Shown piece by piece: positions 1 to 10,482 of a stretch of DNA of 64,000 nucleotides (position 1 is the stretch's first letter; every line of letters starts with the position of its first letter). Source of the stretch: Chrysogorgia sp. JL179-B06 (lineage: Eukaryota > Cnidaria > Anthozoa > Scleralcyonacea > Chrysogorgiidae); contig JAYKKM010000148.1 of the NCBI GenBank assembly GCA_035772405.1, forward strand, positions 1,462,501 through 1,526,500. The letters are read 5' to 3'. The position numbers and the translations under genes were made by a program. Under the pieces are notes generated by a model. It saw only the letters and a program-made list of their open reading frames with translations. It did not search any database and had not been told where the DNA came from.

Positions 1-110
1 ATATACAGATTCAGGTTAGCGGTACAGTTACCGGTTAGCGATATACAGATTCAGGTTAGCGGTACAGTTACCGGTTAGCGATATACAGATTCAGGTTAGC
101 GGTACTATTA
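1..110. repeat. 40-bp tandem repeat, cut by the window edge
   Basis: About 2.5 copies of a 40-bp unit containing GATTCAGGTTAGCGGTACAG follow one another and run off the left edge. Single diverged copies lie at the equivalent places in the other two duplicated units (about 8505-8560 and 24383-24440), so the array was expanded or kept only in this unit. Confidence 0.85.
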
Positions 111-319
111 TAAAAGAGGTCAACGAAATTCTTCTTCATGCCTTGATCACATGAATTTTCTCGTGTTAGCTCGCCGACCGGCGCGGTTTCGAAATACAAT
201 ACTAATTAATACAAATGTCAATCAAAGTTAAATCATGCGATGTTATTAAACCCAAACTAATATTTAAACCCAAATTATGGACTATTTCGTATGTGGACGC
301 AGTCCTTATAAGTCTTCTT

Positions 320-1600
320 TATATCCTTTGCCTGGTAGATGACAGCAATCTTTTTCACCGGTCTGTCGTACTCCAGTCGATGTCTTTACTTTAACATTCC
401 TGACTTTACCATACGTGATCATACCAACCACTTTTCACGAATTACATTTGTATCTGCGAACGTCACCACGTCGTTCACTTGTACATTGCGTCGAGTCACG
501 TGCTGGGTAGACATCTCTACTGCACTGTTTCCAGAAGGAGTCAACAATCTTTTGTATAAATTCCATTCTGTGCCGTGGGTTCTTTGTCTGCCTGAATGGG
601 CCTTGTGGCACTTCTGATGTTGCTCGACCAAGGAGCATGTTGTTCGAGCATAGGTAGGATCCGTCGTCTGGGTCTCGTCCGTTGGTTGACCAAACGGCTT
701 CTATTACATAGGTCTATAGTTCGAACGGTGTCAGTACTTGTTTACCGATAGCTTAACCTTTCTTTAGTGATTTCTTGCAGCTTTTCACTAATGATTCCGC
801 GCACCCATTGTGATGCGGAGCTCTGGGAGTTGTAAATTTCCATTTGCATTCCTTTCTTTGCGCAACATTCTCGTAGTTGTTCCATGTTCCATCCTTTCAC
901 CATTTCACGAAGTTCTTTTTCCGCTCCGACAAACTCAGTCCCGTTGTCGTTCATAATTTTATCGGGTTATATCATGCTGTATAATTAATGAAATCGCGGA
1001 GTGTGCGGTGCCAGGAGAAGCTTGGGCAGATCCGCCATACGTTGCGATTTGACTTTGTGTGCCATTTCTCGACAAAATACACATCGGTACTTGACCAACT
1101 TGGCGAAGTCATTGGCCTTATGAATCCAGTATTTCCTCTTTGTTTTGGCAGTTGTTGTCGCTGCATGTGGCGTGTTATAAATAACGATAACCAGTGTTTT
1201 CGAGGATGTAACGCTGGGTGTTTTGTCTCGTAAGACACCATGGCTTCGGAGACTCTTCCTCCAACTCTGCAATACTCCATTTTCGTCCAGGAATTGACTG
1301 AGCGCTCGAAATTCCCCTTTCTTTAGACGGTTATGGAGGTCTTTCTGGGCTTCTTTGATCCAGAAGACTTCGGCTTCTAGTAATTCAGCTGGTGAGAGAG
1401 GACATTGTGTGGGTAAGCTGTGGTAGTTTTGTCCGGCCATTGGCTTGTCGTGTGGCACGCGCCTTTCGATTTAATCTCCTTATGTAGGAGGTAACTCTGA
1501 TCAGTTTCCTCCAGCTAAAGAACTTCTTTTGGTTGATCGCTTGGTCAGTCTTCGAACTTGTCACATCACAAATTATCTTTAATTTTCGACGTTCTGTGTT
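320..1600 (-). pseudogene. decayed BEL/Pao retrotransposon pol (integrase part)
   Basis: Minus-strand reading gives scraps of a BEL/Pao pol in natural order but several frames. Near 1580-1480 is a segment with SWRKLIRVTSYIRRL typical of the region before integrase. A zinc-binding H/C stretch follows at about 1400-1000 (FWIKEAQKDLHN, RCVFCREMAHK). The integrase core scrap NDNGTEFVGAEKELREMVKG lies at about 950-890, and the C-terminal domain (DVVTFADTNVIREKW) at about 480-420. Frame changes and stops show it is dead. The same remnant occurs in units B and C, so it predates the duplication. Family assignment is from motif recognition. Confidence 0.75.
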
Positions 1601-1628
1601 GTCTTCTGGTATAGATCTTCTGCAGTTC

Positions 1629-1775
1629 TGGAGGCGCTGTTTCATGTGTCGTTATCGAGCCGTTCTTAGCGTGGTGTCATTTCGTGAGAAAGGTAGTAGC
1701 GAATGAGCGAGCATCACTTGTACGACTGGTTGGAAATGAACGAGAATGTTTTATTGATAAAGTAATGTTTATAAG
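1629..1775 (-). pseudogene. duplicated 5' coding scrap of the adjacent receptor gene
   Basis: This segment repeats the stretch of the receptor gene that encodes residues around 30-80 (NITLSTKHSRSFPTSRTTD..., GSITTHETAPP). It lies just downstream of the full gene in the same orientation and reads directly into the BEL/Pao scrap. The full-length version is at about 4150-4300. Equivalent scraps exist in units B and C. It is probably a by-product of template switching or unequal exchange and is not a gene by itself. Confidence 0.75.
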
Positions 1776-1890
1776 TAACAGAAACAGGGACGAAAAAACA
1801 CACAATTAAAATAGAAAAATGTCTTGCAGACTCTTGTCAGTCAATCACATCCATGATCGAGATGACATTGTAAACTCGTACTATCGATCT

Positions 1891-4377
1891 TTATAATTTT
1901 GTCTCACAACTGATCACGTTCACCACAATATCACGGCTCTTTCCCGAGGATGTAGCAGTTTTCCTGGACGACATCGTCTTTTCCTTAAAAAGACTACGAT
2001 ACAGACGAAGACATCTGCGCTTGAAAACAAACGCCACGCTTATGAAGAGGCCTTGAAAACTGACAAAGATAACGAAAAGATAGGTCAAGACGGGCGTCTC
2101 CGTTTTCACGATAACCTGCAGTAAGCCAAAAAGCCACGAGAAACCCATAAGAGTAGAGAGCTTCACGCATATTAAAATGCTTTGAATTTGCCTACTCTTC
2201 ACAATGTCACTTCCAAGGGTTCGAGAAATGGAATTTTGATTCTTGAGGAAGCAGACGGCGGAAAAACCAAAAAGAAGAACATTACATAAGAGTAATACGC
2301 CAATAGGTACGATGAAAAGGAAGATCTTTGATTGACTAGTTGCAAGCCAACATACACGAGATCTACCGTAGTCTGTTATGAACAATCCAAAATAATCAAG
2401 GAGAACAGTCGTAAACACAAACAAAGCTGGAATTCCCCAGACTATGAGACAATAGCCGAAAAACTTTTTCTTATCGGAGGAGTTATTTCTTCGCAAGCTA
2501 ACTTGTCTGGCCAACATCGAACACGAATGAAACGCGATAACTGTGCTTGCTGTGAACGAAACCAAAAAGAAATAATGGTTGGCGATGGCGATGCTAAAAC
2601 AACCTGCAGTTACATTCTCCAGGAACACAATACGACACACCCATGATAAATCAGCGAGAAACATGGAGACTGCTAAGGCCAATATGTTTTTCCCAGGAAG
2701 TGTTCTCAATTCTTGAAAAATTGAATACGTCACAATCAAAGCCAGCAGAGAGATTAATGACAAAGTGAATCCCACTATTGTTATATATCCAAATACAACG
2801 TCATATTTTGTACTCAATGACGTCGTCATGTAAGTTCTCATATAATTCATCTTCACACAAACATAAACTGTCCCATTTAATTTTGCATATTCATTGAATT
2901 TGTACTTTTTCGATTTGTACATCAAAGTTCTATTTTCCATCCGATATTCAGAATGGCTTAACTTAATGTAAATACCATTACACTGAAATGGAATCCCTGG
3001 CAAACACACTGACACGTTTGATTTGTTGGCTGTTAAATTCCTGTCATGGTCGTCGCTTTTCTTATGAAACATCCCTGTTGCGTTAATATAAATCCACTGA
3101 TCACCAAGTTCAACGTATTCGCCAAAACTGTACACCCGATAAATGCAAGGGGATCGAATCGGAATCACTATTTCTACTATCTTTAGTGTTACCGGTGCAT
3201 ACAATGTTTTCGTAATACTACTTTCGCCAAAAATGTCTATAGGTGAATTCAGAAAATAAGAACGTCCAACACCACAAACATTCTTCACTTCGTTGCATAA
3301 CGCACAGTGTTCATTCTTAAAAACTCTTCTTTTTTCAACTGCTCTCACCAGCCCGACGTCGCCATTAATGCACGCATCTACAATGCTGGAATTACTAGCC
3401 ACTGGGCAAGAGCTAATGGCGCTTGGGAAATGGCAATACCGAATCGGTTGCCCAACATTTGGTCGAAGACCCATGAAATCTTGTAGGTTATATTTCAAAA
3501 ATTCTTCAAAACCTTTCGGTGTGTAATACAAAGAAATGGAAGACTTGTTTTTTGCGAACAACAAGTTCCAAAATTCATACTGAGAGACGTTGTTACAAAG
3601 CGCACAGTATCTATTTCTGTAGGTGAGATTGGTAACATGGCTATACACAGGAATATATGTAATGTAGTTCTCAACTTGTAAATGAAACGAAGGTGTTTGG
3701 CATTTCGTACGAACGTCATCATCTCGCCAATATGTTGGACATTTACTAATCATCCATACACCGGCTGAAATACGATCATCCATTCGTTGTAATATGTTTA
3801 ATTTAGTTTCGCAATGCAGTAGAGTCCGTTGTTTATACAAAAAATCGTCAGTGGGTTGATCTGAATCGTGTGCCTTACACTCCGAAGCGTAGTCACTACA
3901 ACAATCCATAAATACACTAACACACGCTCGATCACAGCTACAGACGCTGTCAATGTTAGGTTCAGTAAAGATTGTCTCATTTGAACATTGTTGTGAACAG
4001 GATTGTGTCAAATAACCTGTAAGAGAAGCGGAACACATCGGGTCTGTGATTTCGAGAATTCTGTGAGTTGTAGAGTTCGCTGAAGGATTGTCAGTTGTTG
4101 GTGCCATTGTTGTTGACCTGGTTGAGTAAAGTGGTGAACGTAATTGTGGAGGCGCTGTTTCATGTGTCGTTATCGAGCCGTTCTTACCGTGGTGTTTTTT
4201 CGTGAGAGAGGTAGCAGCGAAGAGAGCATCAGTTGTCCGACTGGTTGGAAATGAACGAGAATGTTTTGTTGATAAAGTAATGTTCATTTCTTTACTTTCG
4301 ACCAAAAAGCTGGTTGTGAAGCAACTTTGGGTGAGGAAAAAACGAATGAGCAAAAATAAGCAACGATTGGCCATCAT
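1891..4377 (-). CDS. somatomedin-B / secretin-superfamily 7TM receptor, copy A
   Basis: A single uninterrupted 828-aa ORF predicted to be a plasma-membrane receptor. Residues 1-20 form a hydrophobic signal peptide. A Ser/Thr-rich stretch follows, then a somatomedin-B-like Cys module at about 114-168 (CSCDRACVSVFMDCC). Cys-rich repeats containing YRNRYCALC and NEHCALCNEV come next, then a juxtamembrane module ending GTVYVCVKMN. The 7TM bundle spans about 531-785, with secretin/adhesion/methuselah-type marks (GFSWLFGL, FQGLF). A short basic Ser/Thr-rich tail ends the protein. No GPS autoproteolysis motif is evident. The ligand is unknown. Compared with copy B it lacks about 240 ectodomain residues. 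Starting at the first Met keeps the signal peptide; Met2 is equally possible. Being intronless is unusual for this class and may reflect an old retrocopy. Confidence 0.85.
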   Translation of the reverse strand: MMANRCLFLLIRFFLTQSCFTTSFLVESKEMNITLSTKHSRSFPTSRTTDALFAATSLTKKHHGKNGSITTHETAPPQLRSPLYSTRSTTMAPTTDNPSANSTTHRILEITDPMCSASLTGYLTQSCSQQCSNETIFTEPNIDSVCSCDRACVSVFMDCCSDYASECKAHDSDQPTDDFLYKQRTLLHCETKLNILQRMDDRISAGVWMISKCPTYWRDDDVRTKCQTPSFHLQVENYITYIPVYSHVTNLTYRNRYCALCNNVSQYEFWNLLFAKNKSSISLYYTPKGFEEFLKYNLQDFMGLRPNVGQPIRYCHFPSAISSCPVASNSSIVDACINGDVGLVRAVEKRRVFKNEHCALCNEVKNVCGVGRSYFLNSPIDIFGESSITKTLYAPVTLKIVEIVIPIRSPCIYRVYSFGEYVELGDQWIYINATGMFHKKSDDHDRNLTANKSNVSVCLPGIPFQCNGIYIKLSHSEYRMENRTLMYKSKKYKFNEYAKLNGTVYVCVKMNYMRTYMTTSLSTKYDVVFGYITIVGFTLSLISLLALIVTYSIFQELRTLPGKNILALAVSMFLADLSWVCRIVFLENVTAGCFSIAIANHYFFLVSFTASTVIAFHSCSMLARQVSLRRNNSSDKKKFFGYCLIVWGIPALFVFTTVLLDYFGLFITDYGRSRVCWLATSQSKIFLFIVPIGVLLLCNVLLFGFSAVCFLKNQNSISRTLGSDIVKSRQIQSILICVKLSTLMGFSWLFGLLQVIVKTETPVLTYLFVIFVSFQGLFISVAFVFKRRCLRLYRSLFKEKTMSSRKTATSSGKSRDIVVNVISCETKL

Positions 4378-4782
4378 CTTCAGATCTGACCTGCGGCTTG
4401 ATTGAAAGTCTCCACTTTTAATGTGTTTCGTATTTATATACTTTTACGTTAGTTCTCCCTAGAGTCTCTTGAAACACATCTGAATATTGCGATAAGACGT
4501 CCAGCAGCTGCAGGTCTTTATCTTTCTTACTTAAAGATGGGTGGTCTTTATCTTTCTAACTTAAAGATGGGTTAATTACATTGCCAGCATTTTCCTTAAA
4601 ATCATCAATTTATTCCAATTCGGTGCAAACTGTTACTATAGTTGATAAATTCTGCAATTTTATTGCCTTAACTTCACTCTATATTGGTTTATCATGGGCA
4701 TTTAGGATTCTAACAGGTACACGGCGCACCTACGGGGTAAAATAAGCAACGATTGGCCATCATCTTGAGATCTGATCGGCGG
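4378..4782. promoter_or_regulatory. receptor copy A upstream leader region
   Basis: Sequence directly upstream of the minus-strand receptor gene. It shares with units B and C the leader string AAAGTCTCCACTTTTAAT and a longer block around 4480-4640 that recurs at 13830, 16470, 28790 and 32050. A second copy of the receptor start region (start codon plus leader) appears at about 4742-4800, cut off from any ORF. A promoter lies here by position only; no core element can be proven. Confidence 0.4.
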
Positions 4783-5235
4783 CTCGGTTCAAAGTCTCCA
4801 CTTTTAATATGTATCTTATTCATATACTCTTCCCATAGATCTCATCTTAGATCTCATTAGATGTCCATACTCCACATTTCTGTTGTTTTCTTTTAAAAGA
4901 CCATCAGTGCATGCATGATCATTAATTTGAATAATGTAATGGCAAGGTCAGCACCTGCGGGTCGGTTCAAAGTCTCCACTTTTAATATCTATCTTATTCA
5001 TATACTCTTCCCATAGATCTCATCTTAGATCTCATTAGATGTCCATACTCCTTATTTCTGTTGTTTGCCTTTAAAAGACCATCAATGCATGCATGATCAT
5101 TAATTTGAATAATGTAATAGAAAGGTCAGCACCTGCTGGTCGGTTCGAAGTCTCCACTTTTAATGTCATGTATCTTATTCATATACTCTTCAAATAGATC
5201 TCATTTTAGATATCATTAGATCAGAAAGAGTCAAG
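4783..5235. repeat. 178-bp tandem repeat of receptor leader sequence
   Basis: Two full copies (starting 4783 and 4961) and a partial third (from 5139) of a 178-bp unit. Each begins with the receptor leader string CGGTTCAAAGTCTCCAC and continues through AGATCTCATTAGATG and TTAATTTGAATAATGTAAT. Spacing between copies is exactly 178 bp. Only the start of the unit is found in unit C and little in unit B. Confidence 0.8.
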
Positions 5236-6349
5236 AGCTTTGGAAATTTTAGCCGTGTGTCGCGACGTTTACGTATGCACGGAAAAAATGAAAAAGAATT
5301 AAAAAGTCTCCGTTTTCGCATAAAAATAAGTACGTATATGGACGGTGCCTAAAACGCAATGTTAAGTTAATAAGGTGTTATCGAAGTATAAAGATAAGAG
5401 CCCAGCTCATTATACGTAAATGTATTGCTATAATAATATGGAAACAAGTCAAGTTTTAAAACATATTTACTGACGTTTCGTTGCGAACTTACAACATCTT
5501 CAGAGTAACAATTATACAGGTGTGAAAACTATCTATATATAACTATAAGTCTATATTTATATGGGAGAATAATTAATTAGACGGCTAATGGTGACAATTA
5601 ACAGAAGGTGACATAATAACAGGAGCCGGGAAAAAACAACAACACACAATTAAAATAGGGAAAGCGGTATGAAAGAGATGGTCTCATTGAGAAACGGTAA
5701 TGTGCACATTGCGATTAGTAAATTAATGTCGAATGTCAGCAACGGCTAGTGACTGAAGGCAACACATTTCGTTAGCCAAAGAATATTGAATTGGTGACGT
5801 TGGCCAAACGATGTAAAATGAGTATCGAATTAAGTGAGCGACAGCTATATAGCGACTGATAGCTAGCCTATACACTGCGAGATACCGCCGTTAATAATGC
5901 TCTGATCAAAAGGGAAAGATAGGTCCAAAAAGAGCCGCAACCATAATTACTTCCATATGACAGTTTAACAGAACATTAATAGGAAGATGTTGTTTTCCAA
6001 CTTGTCTGAAATATCATACATTCATACTATTCGATTAATTTAAAATACTTTTACTTTCGAATTGCATTTTTTTGCTGGAATTTTTCTTTGAAATTCAATT
6101 CTTTTTTTTTTTTGGGGAGGCGAAAGCTATTCCGGCCCCCCTTTTATAATATTGGGGGGGCCGCGGCCCCCTGCTTCCTAAGCCCCTGAATTTCTTTGAT
6201 TTTAGAGTGCAGATGCTCCACCAAAGCTACTGTTTTAAAAGCTAGCCATTATATATACTACTTCATTTGGTCGGCACTGACACATTGTGTTTGGGATATC
6301 CAGTCTCTTAAAGAGTTATATTGCGAGAAATTGAAGTGAGACAATATTG
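5236..6349. other. non-coding tract between unit A and unit B
   Basis: No gene is visible. The first part (to about 5940) is diverged duplicated-unit sequence matching 14290-14580 and 29240-29960, and includes the string ACGTTTCGTTGCGAAC near 5473, shared with 29483. A homopolymer T run followed by very G- and C-rich sequence lies at 6100-6180. The rest is AT-rich without recognised structure. Confidence 0.5.
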
Positions 6350-8500
6350 CGACGAGTTGTTTGTTTTATAAAAGATTGTTAATTATATAATAAATCTAAG
6401 TACGTAATACACGGTAGAGGTGTCGAACTGGTAGCACAAGCCATCATTTTTATATTTGACTTATGATCGACGAAAATTATATAAATGCTCGATTAACTTT
6501 AGTATGGTAGAATTAACATTTTTTGCTTCTGAGACACCACTGAATTTAGGGAAATTTGTGACTTGTATATATTTATATCATTCTATATATTTAATTATCT
6601 ATCTATACCTATATCCTATTTAATATTGTAAATATCATATTTAATATTGTGAAAATATATTTAATATCAATTTTGTAATATCAAACGAATAATTCAATTT
6701 ATGGATTTTACTTTTTGTTCTTATTCTTTGTCTTCTTATAGTTAAATAATTATATGATGATAAACCTTTACATTCATCCAGGGGTATGCTCCATTTACTA
6801 CTCTGCCATTATTTATTAATTCTAAATGCCTGAAGATGTATAGATCGATCTTGTGACCTACCTTTTACCTCATAATAATTTCGAATAAGTACATTGTAAG
6901 AGATAAACACCGAGAACGCAGGTATTCAGGCATATAAATGTCGAGGGCCGTAGCCCCGAGGGATTTATGTGCCTGAATACCGATGGTCGAGGTGTTTATC
7001 TTATTTGACTTAGTTCATCATCTTATTCGTGAGGTATTTTTGTGTAAAATCTAAATATATTGAGGGATTTATCTATTTACCTCATTAATATATTAATGCT
7101 CACTTTCAGTTCTTAAAGTTTGTATCTTGCAGATGGTCAAATTTTCTACGTGTTTGAATTTTCAGTCACTTTCTGAATTAGCGTAAAATTAAAAAGCGAT
7201 GAAACTATACTAAAAATAGGCACGCAGTGCATAGATGTGTCTAGATACATGTACGCACTGCGTACCTATTTTTACCAAGCGTCGTCATCGTATATATATA
7301 TATATATTGATGTTATATGCTAAATATAATATCTAACCGTCAAATAGAAGGTTATGGGTTCTATTCCTATCTGGGGCTCTGACATTTTTTATTTTAACAT
7401 ATAGCTCTCGACAATCTTTCACTTACACACGTTATCTAGCAGTATATGAAAAATTCAGTTGTAAAATAAATATTTTGTTTGAAAGAACTCTTGAAACTAT
7501 AAAGACTAACCATTTACAACTTTTTCATGTCTCACTTCACTCTTGAGATATTAAGATTTGTTTAATATGTAAATGATCATACTTATGACATCACAATGCA
7601 TGACTTATTGAAAAAATTTGCGTATCTTTACAATTATCACATGGAATCGTTTGATGATTTTCATATTTGATGTCATTGGATACCTCCAGTCCTCCACTCA
7701 CATGCACCTGCTGCATTTCAAGTGATTTCATTACATAATCTCAAGGACATTTCAATGCATGACCGTTGACAATTTAAAACTATAGCTTTGAACCAATGAA
7801 CTATAGTAGTTCCAGGTCGACCGCCGGCCAACGGTTTTATGAATGTCCACATAGAACGTCACGCACCCTCGTGTCGATATTTTACGGATCATTTGTCAAC
7901 TTTATAATGTTTCTAGACTTGTAAAGAATCTGTTTCTACTCTTGGCGATGGCAAAAGTTAGGAAATTTACTTACCTTTTGAGTGTGAATGTGATCGGACG
8001 TGATTTTGTCAACGAAATTTGAGACAATCGAGTGTGAATCGGCTGGATGTTGTGATTGAGGCTTCCATCCTTTCCTTTTCTTATGCCTATATAGTGCCGT
8101 AGGACCGAGTTTTGAAATTCGCATAAATTTATCAATATTATTCGAAATTGGTATACCAAAAAGCAACAAAGACAACAACTACTCCGTGTAAGTTATTTTT
8201 TATTTCATTTTAATAGTTTACAGTGTATTTAAAACAGATTTTGTCGTAACTTGTCATAATATATAATATAATAATATAATATAATAACACTAATAGTTAT
8301 AGTTTGATTTGGCTTGCTGTGACTGGACTATATTGCAAATCGTATAATGGTTTTTGTTTATTCGATCTATAATAAAATAATATACAGAGCTCTAATCAAT
8401 GCACAAATGCTATATAAGCTAACGTTCATAATCATTTACTTACTTCTGTAACAATATCCAATATCTTATACGATTCAGTCTCTCCGGTTAGCTTACATTT
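6350..8500. other. left flank of unit B, no gene seen
   Basis: AT-rich sequence matching 21755-24365 in unit C. Apart from the foldback at 6896-7006 and a TA-rich microsatellite near 7293, no RNA gene or supportable coding region is seen. Short open stretches near 7940-8180 are also open in unit C but show no recognisable domain, and their conservation is explained by recent duplication. Confidence 0.5.
6896..7006. repeat. foldback (palindromic) element
   Basis: The arms TAAGAGATAAACACCGAG and CTGAATACC...CGAGGTGTTTATCTTATTT pair with each other, and the inner arms GGTATTCAGGCA/TGCCTGAATACC extend the hairpin. It is absent at the matching place in unit C (about 22915), so it inserted after the duplication or was lost there. 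A small non-autonomous MITE is likely. Confidence 0.75.
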
Positions 8501-8784
8501 AGGAGTTCAGGTTAGCGGTACAGTTACAGGTTAGCGATATACAGATTCAGGTTAGCGGTACTATTATAAAAGAGGTCAACGAAATTCTTCTTCATGCCTT
8601 GATCACATGAATTTTCTCGTGTTATCTCACCGACTGGCGCGGTCTCGAAATACAATACTAATTAATACAAATGTCAATCAAAGTTAAATCATGCGATGTT
8701 ATTAAACCCAAACTAATATTTAAACACAAATTATGGACTATTTCGTTCATCCGACGAAACATCCTCCCCCCATGAGGACGCAGT

Positions 8785-10165
8785 CCTTATAAGTCTTCTT
8801 TATATCCTTCTGCCTGGTAGATGACAGCAATCTTTGTCACCGGTCTGTGGTACTATCCAGTCACTACGTCGTTCACTTGTACATTGCGTCGAGTCACGTG
8901 CCACTTCTTTCGCACTTCTTTCGCGGTACGAGTGCTGGGTAGACATCTCTACTGCACTGTTTCCAGAAGGAGTCAACAATCTTTTGTACAAATTCCATTC
9001 TGTGCCGTGGGTTCTTTGTCTACCTGAATGGGCCTTGTGGCACTTCTGATGTTGTTCGACCAAGGAGCACGTCGTTCGGGCATATGTAGGATCCGTCGTC
9101 TGGATCATTTGGGTCTCGTCCGTTGGTTGACCAAACTTGCGGCTTCTATTACATAGGTGTATAGTTCGAACGGTGTCAGTACTTGTTTACCGATAGCTTT
9201 CTTTAAAGCTTTCTTGCAGCTTTTCACTTATGATTCCGCGCACGCATTGTGATGCGGAGCCGGTAAATTTCCATTGCATTCCTTTCTCTGCGAAAAATTC
9301 TGGTAGTTGTTCCATGTTCCATCCTGTCACCATTTCACGCAGTTCTTTTTCCGCTCCGAAAAACTGAGTCCCGTTGTCGCTCATCATTTTATCGGGTTGG
9401 CCTCGGATCGAGAAGAACCTTCGCAGCACTTGGAGGAATTCCATCGTGAAACAGTCGATCGCCAATTCCAGATGTACTGCTCTTGTATTAAGACAGGTGA
9501 AAAGGACTCCATATTGTTTCGTCGTCTTGTTGTGCCCTACTTTAACCGAGTATAGGGTCCGAAGTAGTCACATGCTGTATAATGAAATCGCGGAGTGTGC
9601 GGTGCCAGGAGAAGCTTGGGAAGATCCGCCATACGTAATTGCTATTTGACTTTGTGTGCCATTTCTCGACAAAATACACATCGGTACTTGACCAACTTGG
9701 CGAAGTCGTTGGCCTTAAGAATCCAGTATTTCCTCTTTGTTTTGGCCGTTGTGGCCGAATTGGTCATGCATGTGGCGTGTTATCAATAACGATAACCAGT
9801 GTTTTCGAGGATGTAACGCTGGGTGTTTTGTCTCGTAAGACACCATATATGGCTTCGGAGACTCTCAATACCAATATCAATATCCAACTCTCGATCAATA
9901 CTCCATTTTCGTCCAGGAATTGACTGAGTGCTCGAAATTCCCCTTTCTTTAGATGGTTATGGAGGTCTTTCTGGGCTTCTTTGATCCAGAAGACTTCGGC
10001 TTCTAGTAATTCTGCGGGTGAGAGAGGACATTGTGTGGGGTACAGTAAGCTGCACGCGCCTTTCGATTTAATCTTCTTATGTGGGAGGTAACTCTGATCA
10101 GTTTCCTCCAACTATAGAACTTCTTCTGGTTGATCGCTTGGTCAGTCTTCGAACTTGTCACATCA
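8785..10165 (-). pseudogene. decayed BEL/Pao pol, unit B copy
   Basis: The same remnant as at 320-1600, with more complete scraps. The integrase core reads SDNGTQFFGAEKELREMVTG at about 9380-9320, and the pre-integrase zinc region FWIKEAQKDLHNHLKKGEF lies at about 9990-9940. The segment before integrase (SYLPHKKIK and neighbours) is at 10100-10050. The C-terminal domain at 8800-8900 is rearranged: part of the sequence encoding the ADTNAIRGKW stretch seen in unit C is missing. Multiple frames and stops mean it is not functional. Confidence 0.75.
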
Positions 10166-10219
10166 CAAATTATCTTTACTTTTCGACGTTCTGCGTTGTC
10201 TTCTGGCAGATCTTCTGAA

Positions 10220-10365
10220 GTTCTGGAGGCGCTGTTTCATGTGTCGTTATCGAGCCGTTCTTAGCGTGGTGTCTTTTTGTGAGAAAGGTAGCAGCGAAGC
10301 GAGCATCAGTTGTACGACTGGTTGGAAATGAACGAGAATGTTTTGTTGACAAAGTAATATTTATA
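10220..10365 (-). pseudogene. receptor 5' coding scrap fused to BEL/Pao remnant
   Basis: The minus strand reads NITLSTKHSRSFPTSRTTDA and onward to GSITTHETAPPEL. It is nearly identical to the start of receptor copy B at about 13500-13660, and continues without a stop into QKICQKTTQNVEK, the first part of the retroelement scrap. The same junction exists in the other units. Confidence 0.75.
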
Positions 10366-10482
10366 AGTATAACAGAAACCGGGTAGAAAAAACATACAAT
10401 TAAGAGAAAAACGCTTTGCAGACTCTTCTCAGTCAATCACATCCATCAAGATGACATGATTGTAAACTCGTACTATCGATCT

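Larger units (their letters stand above)
1..5940. repeat. segmental duplication unit A (partial)
   Basis: The leftmost of three related blocks. It holds, in order, a BEL/Pao pol remnant, a scrap of receptor 5' coding sequence, a full receptor gene (minus) and its upstream leader repeats, ending in a segment (about 5640-5940) also found at 14290-14580 and 29660-29960. The match is by direct reading of shared strings in the same order. The unit enters the window truncated and is shorter than B and C on its right side. Confidence 0.8.

Noticed and set aside
2332..2646. 104-codon plus-strand frame, also open in the other receptor copies
   Set aside because: It is antisense to the receptor 7TM region. 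Its recurrence follows from duplication of the receptor gene and it has no domain.
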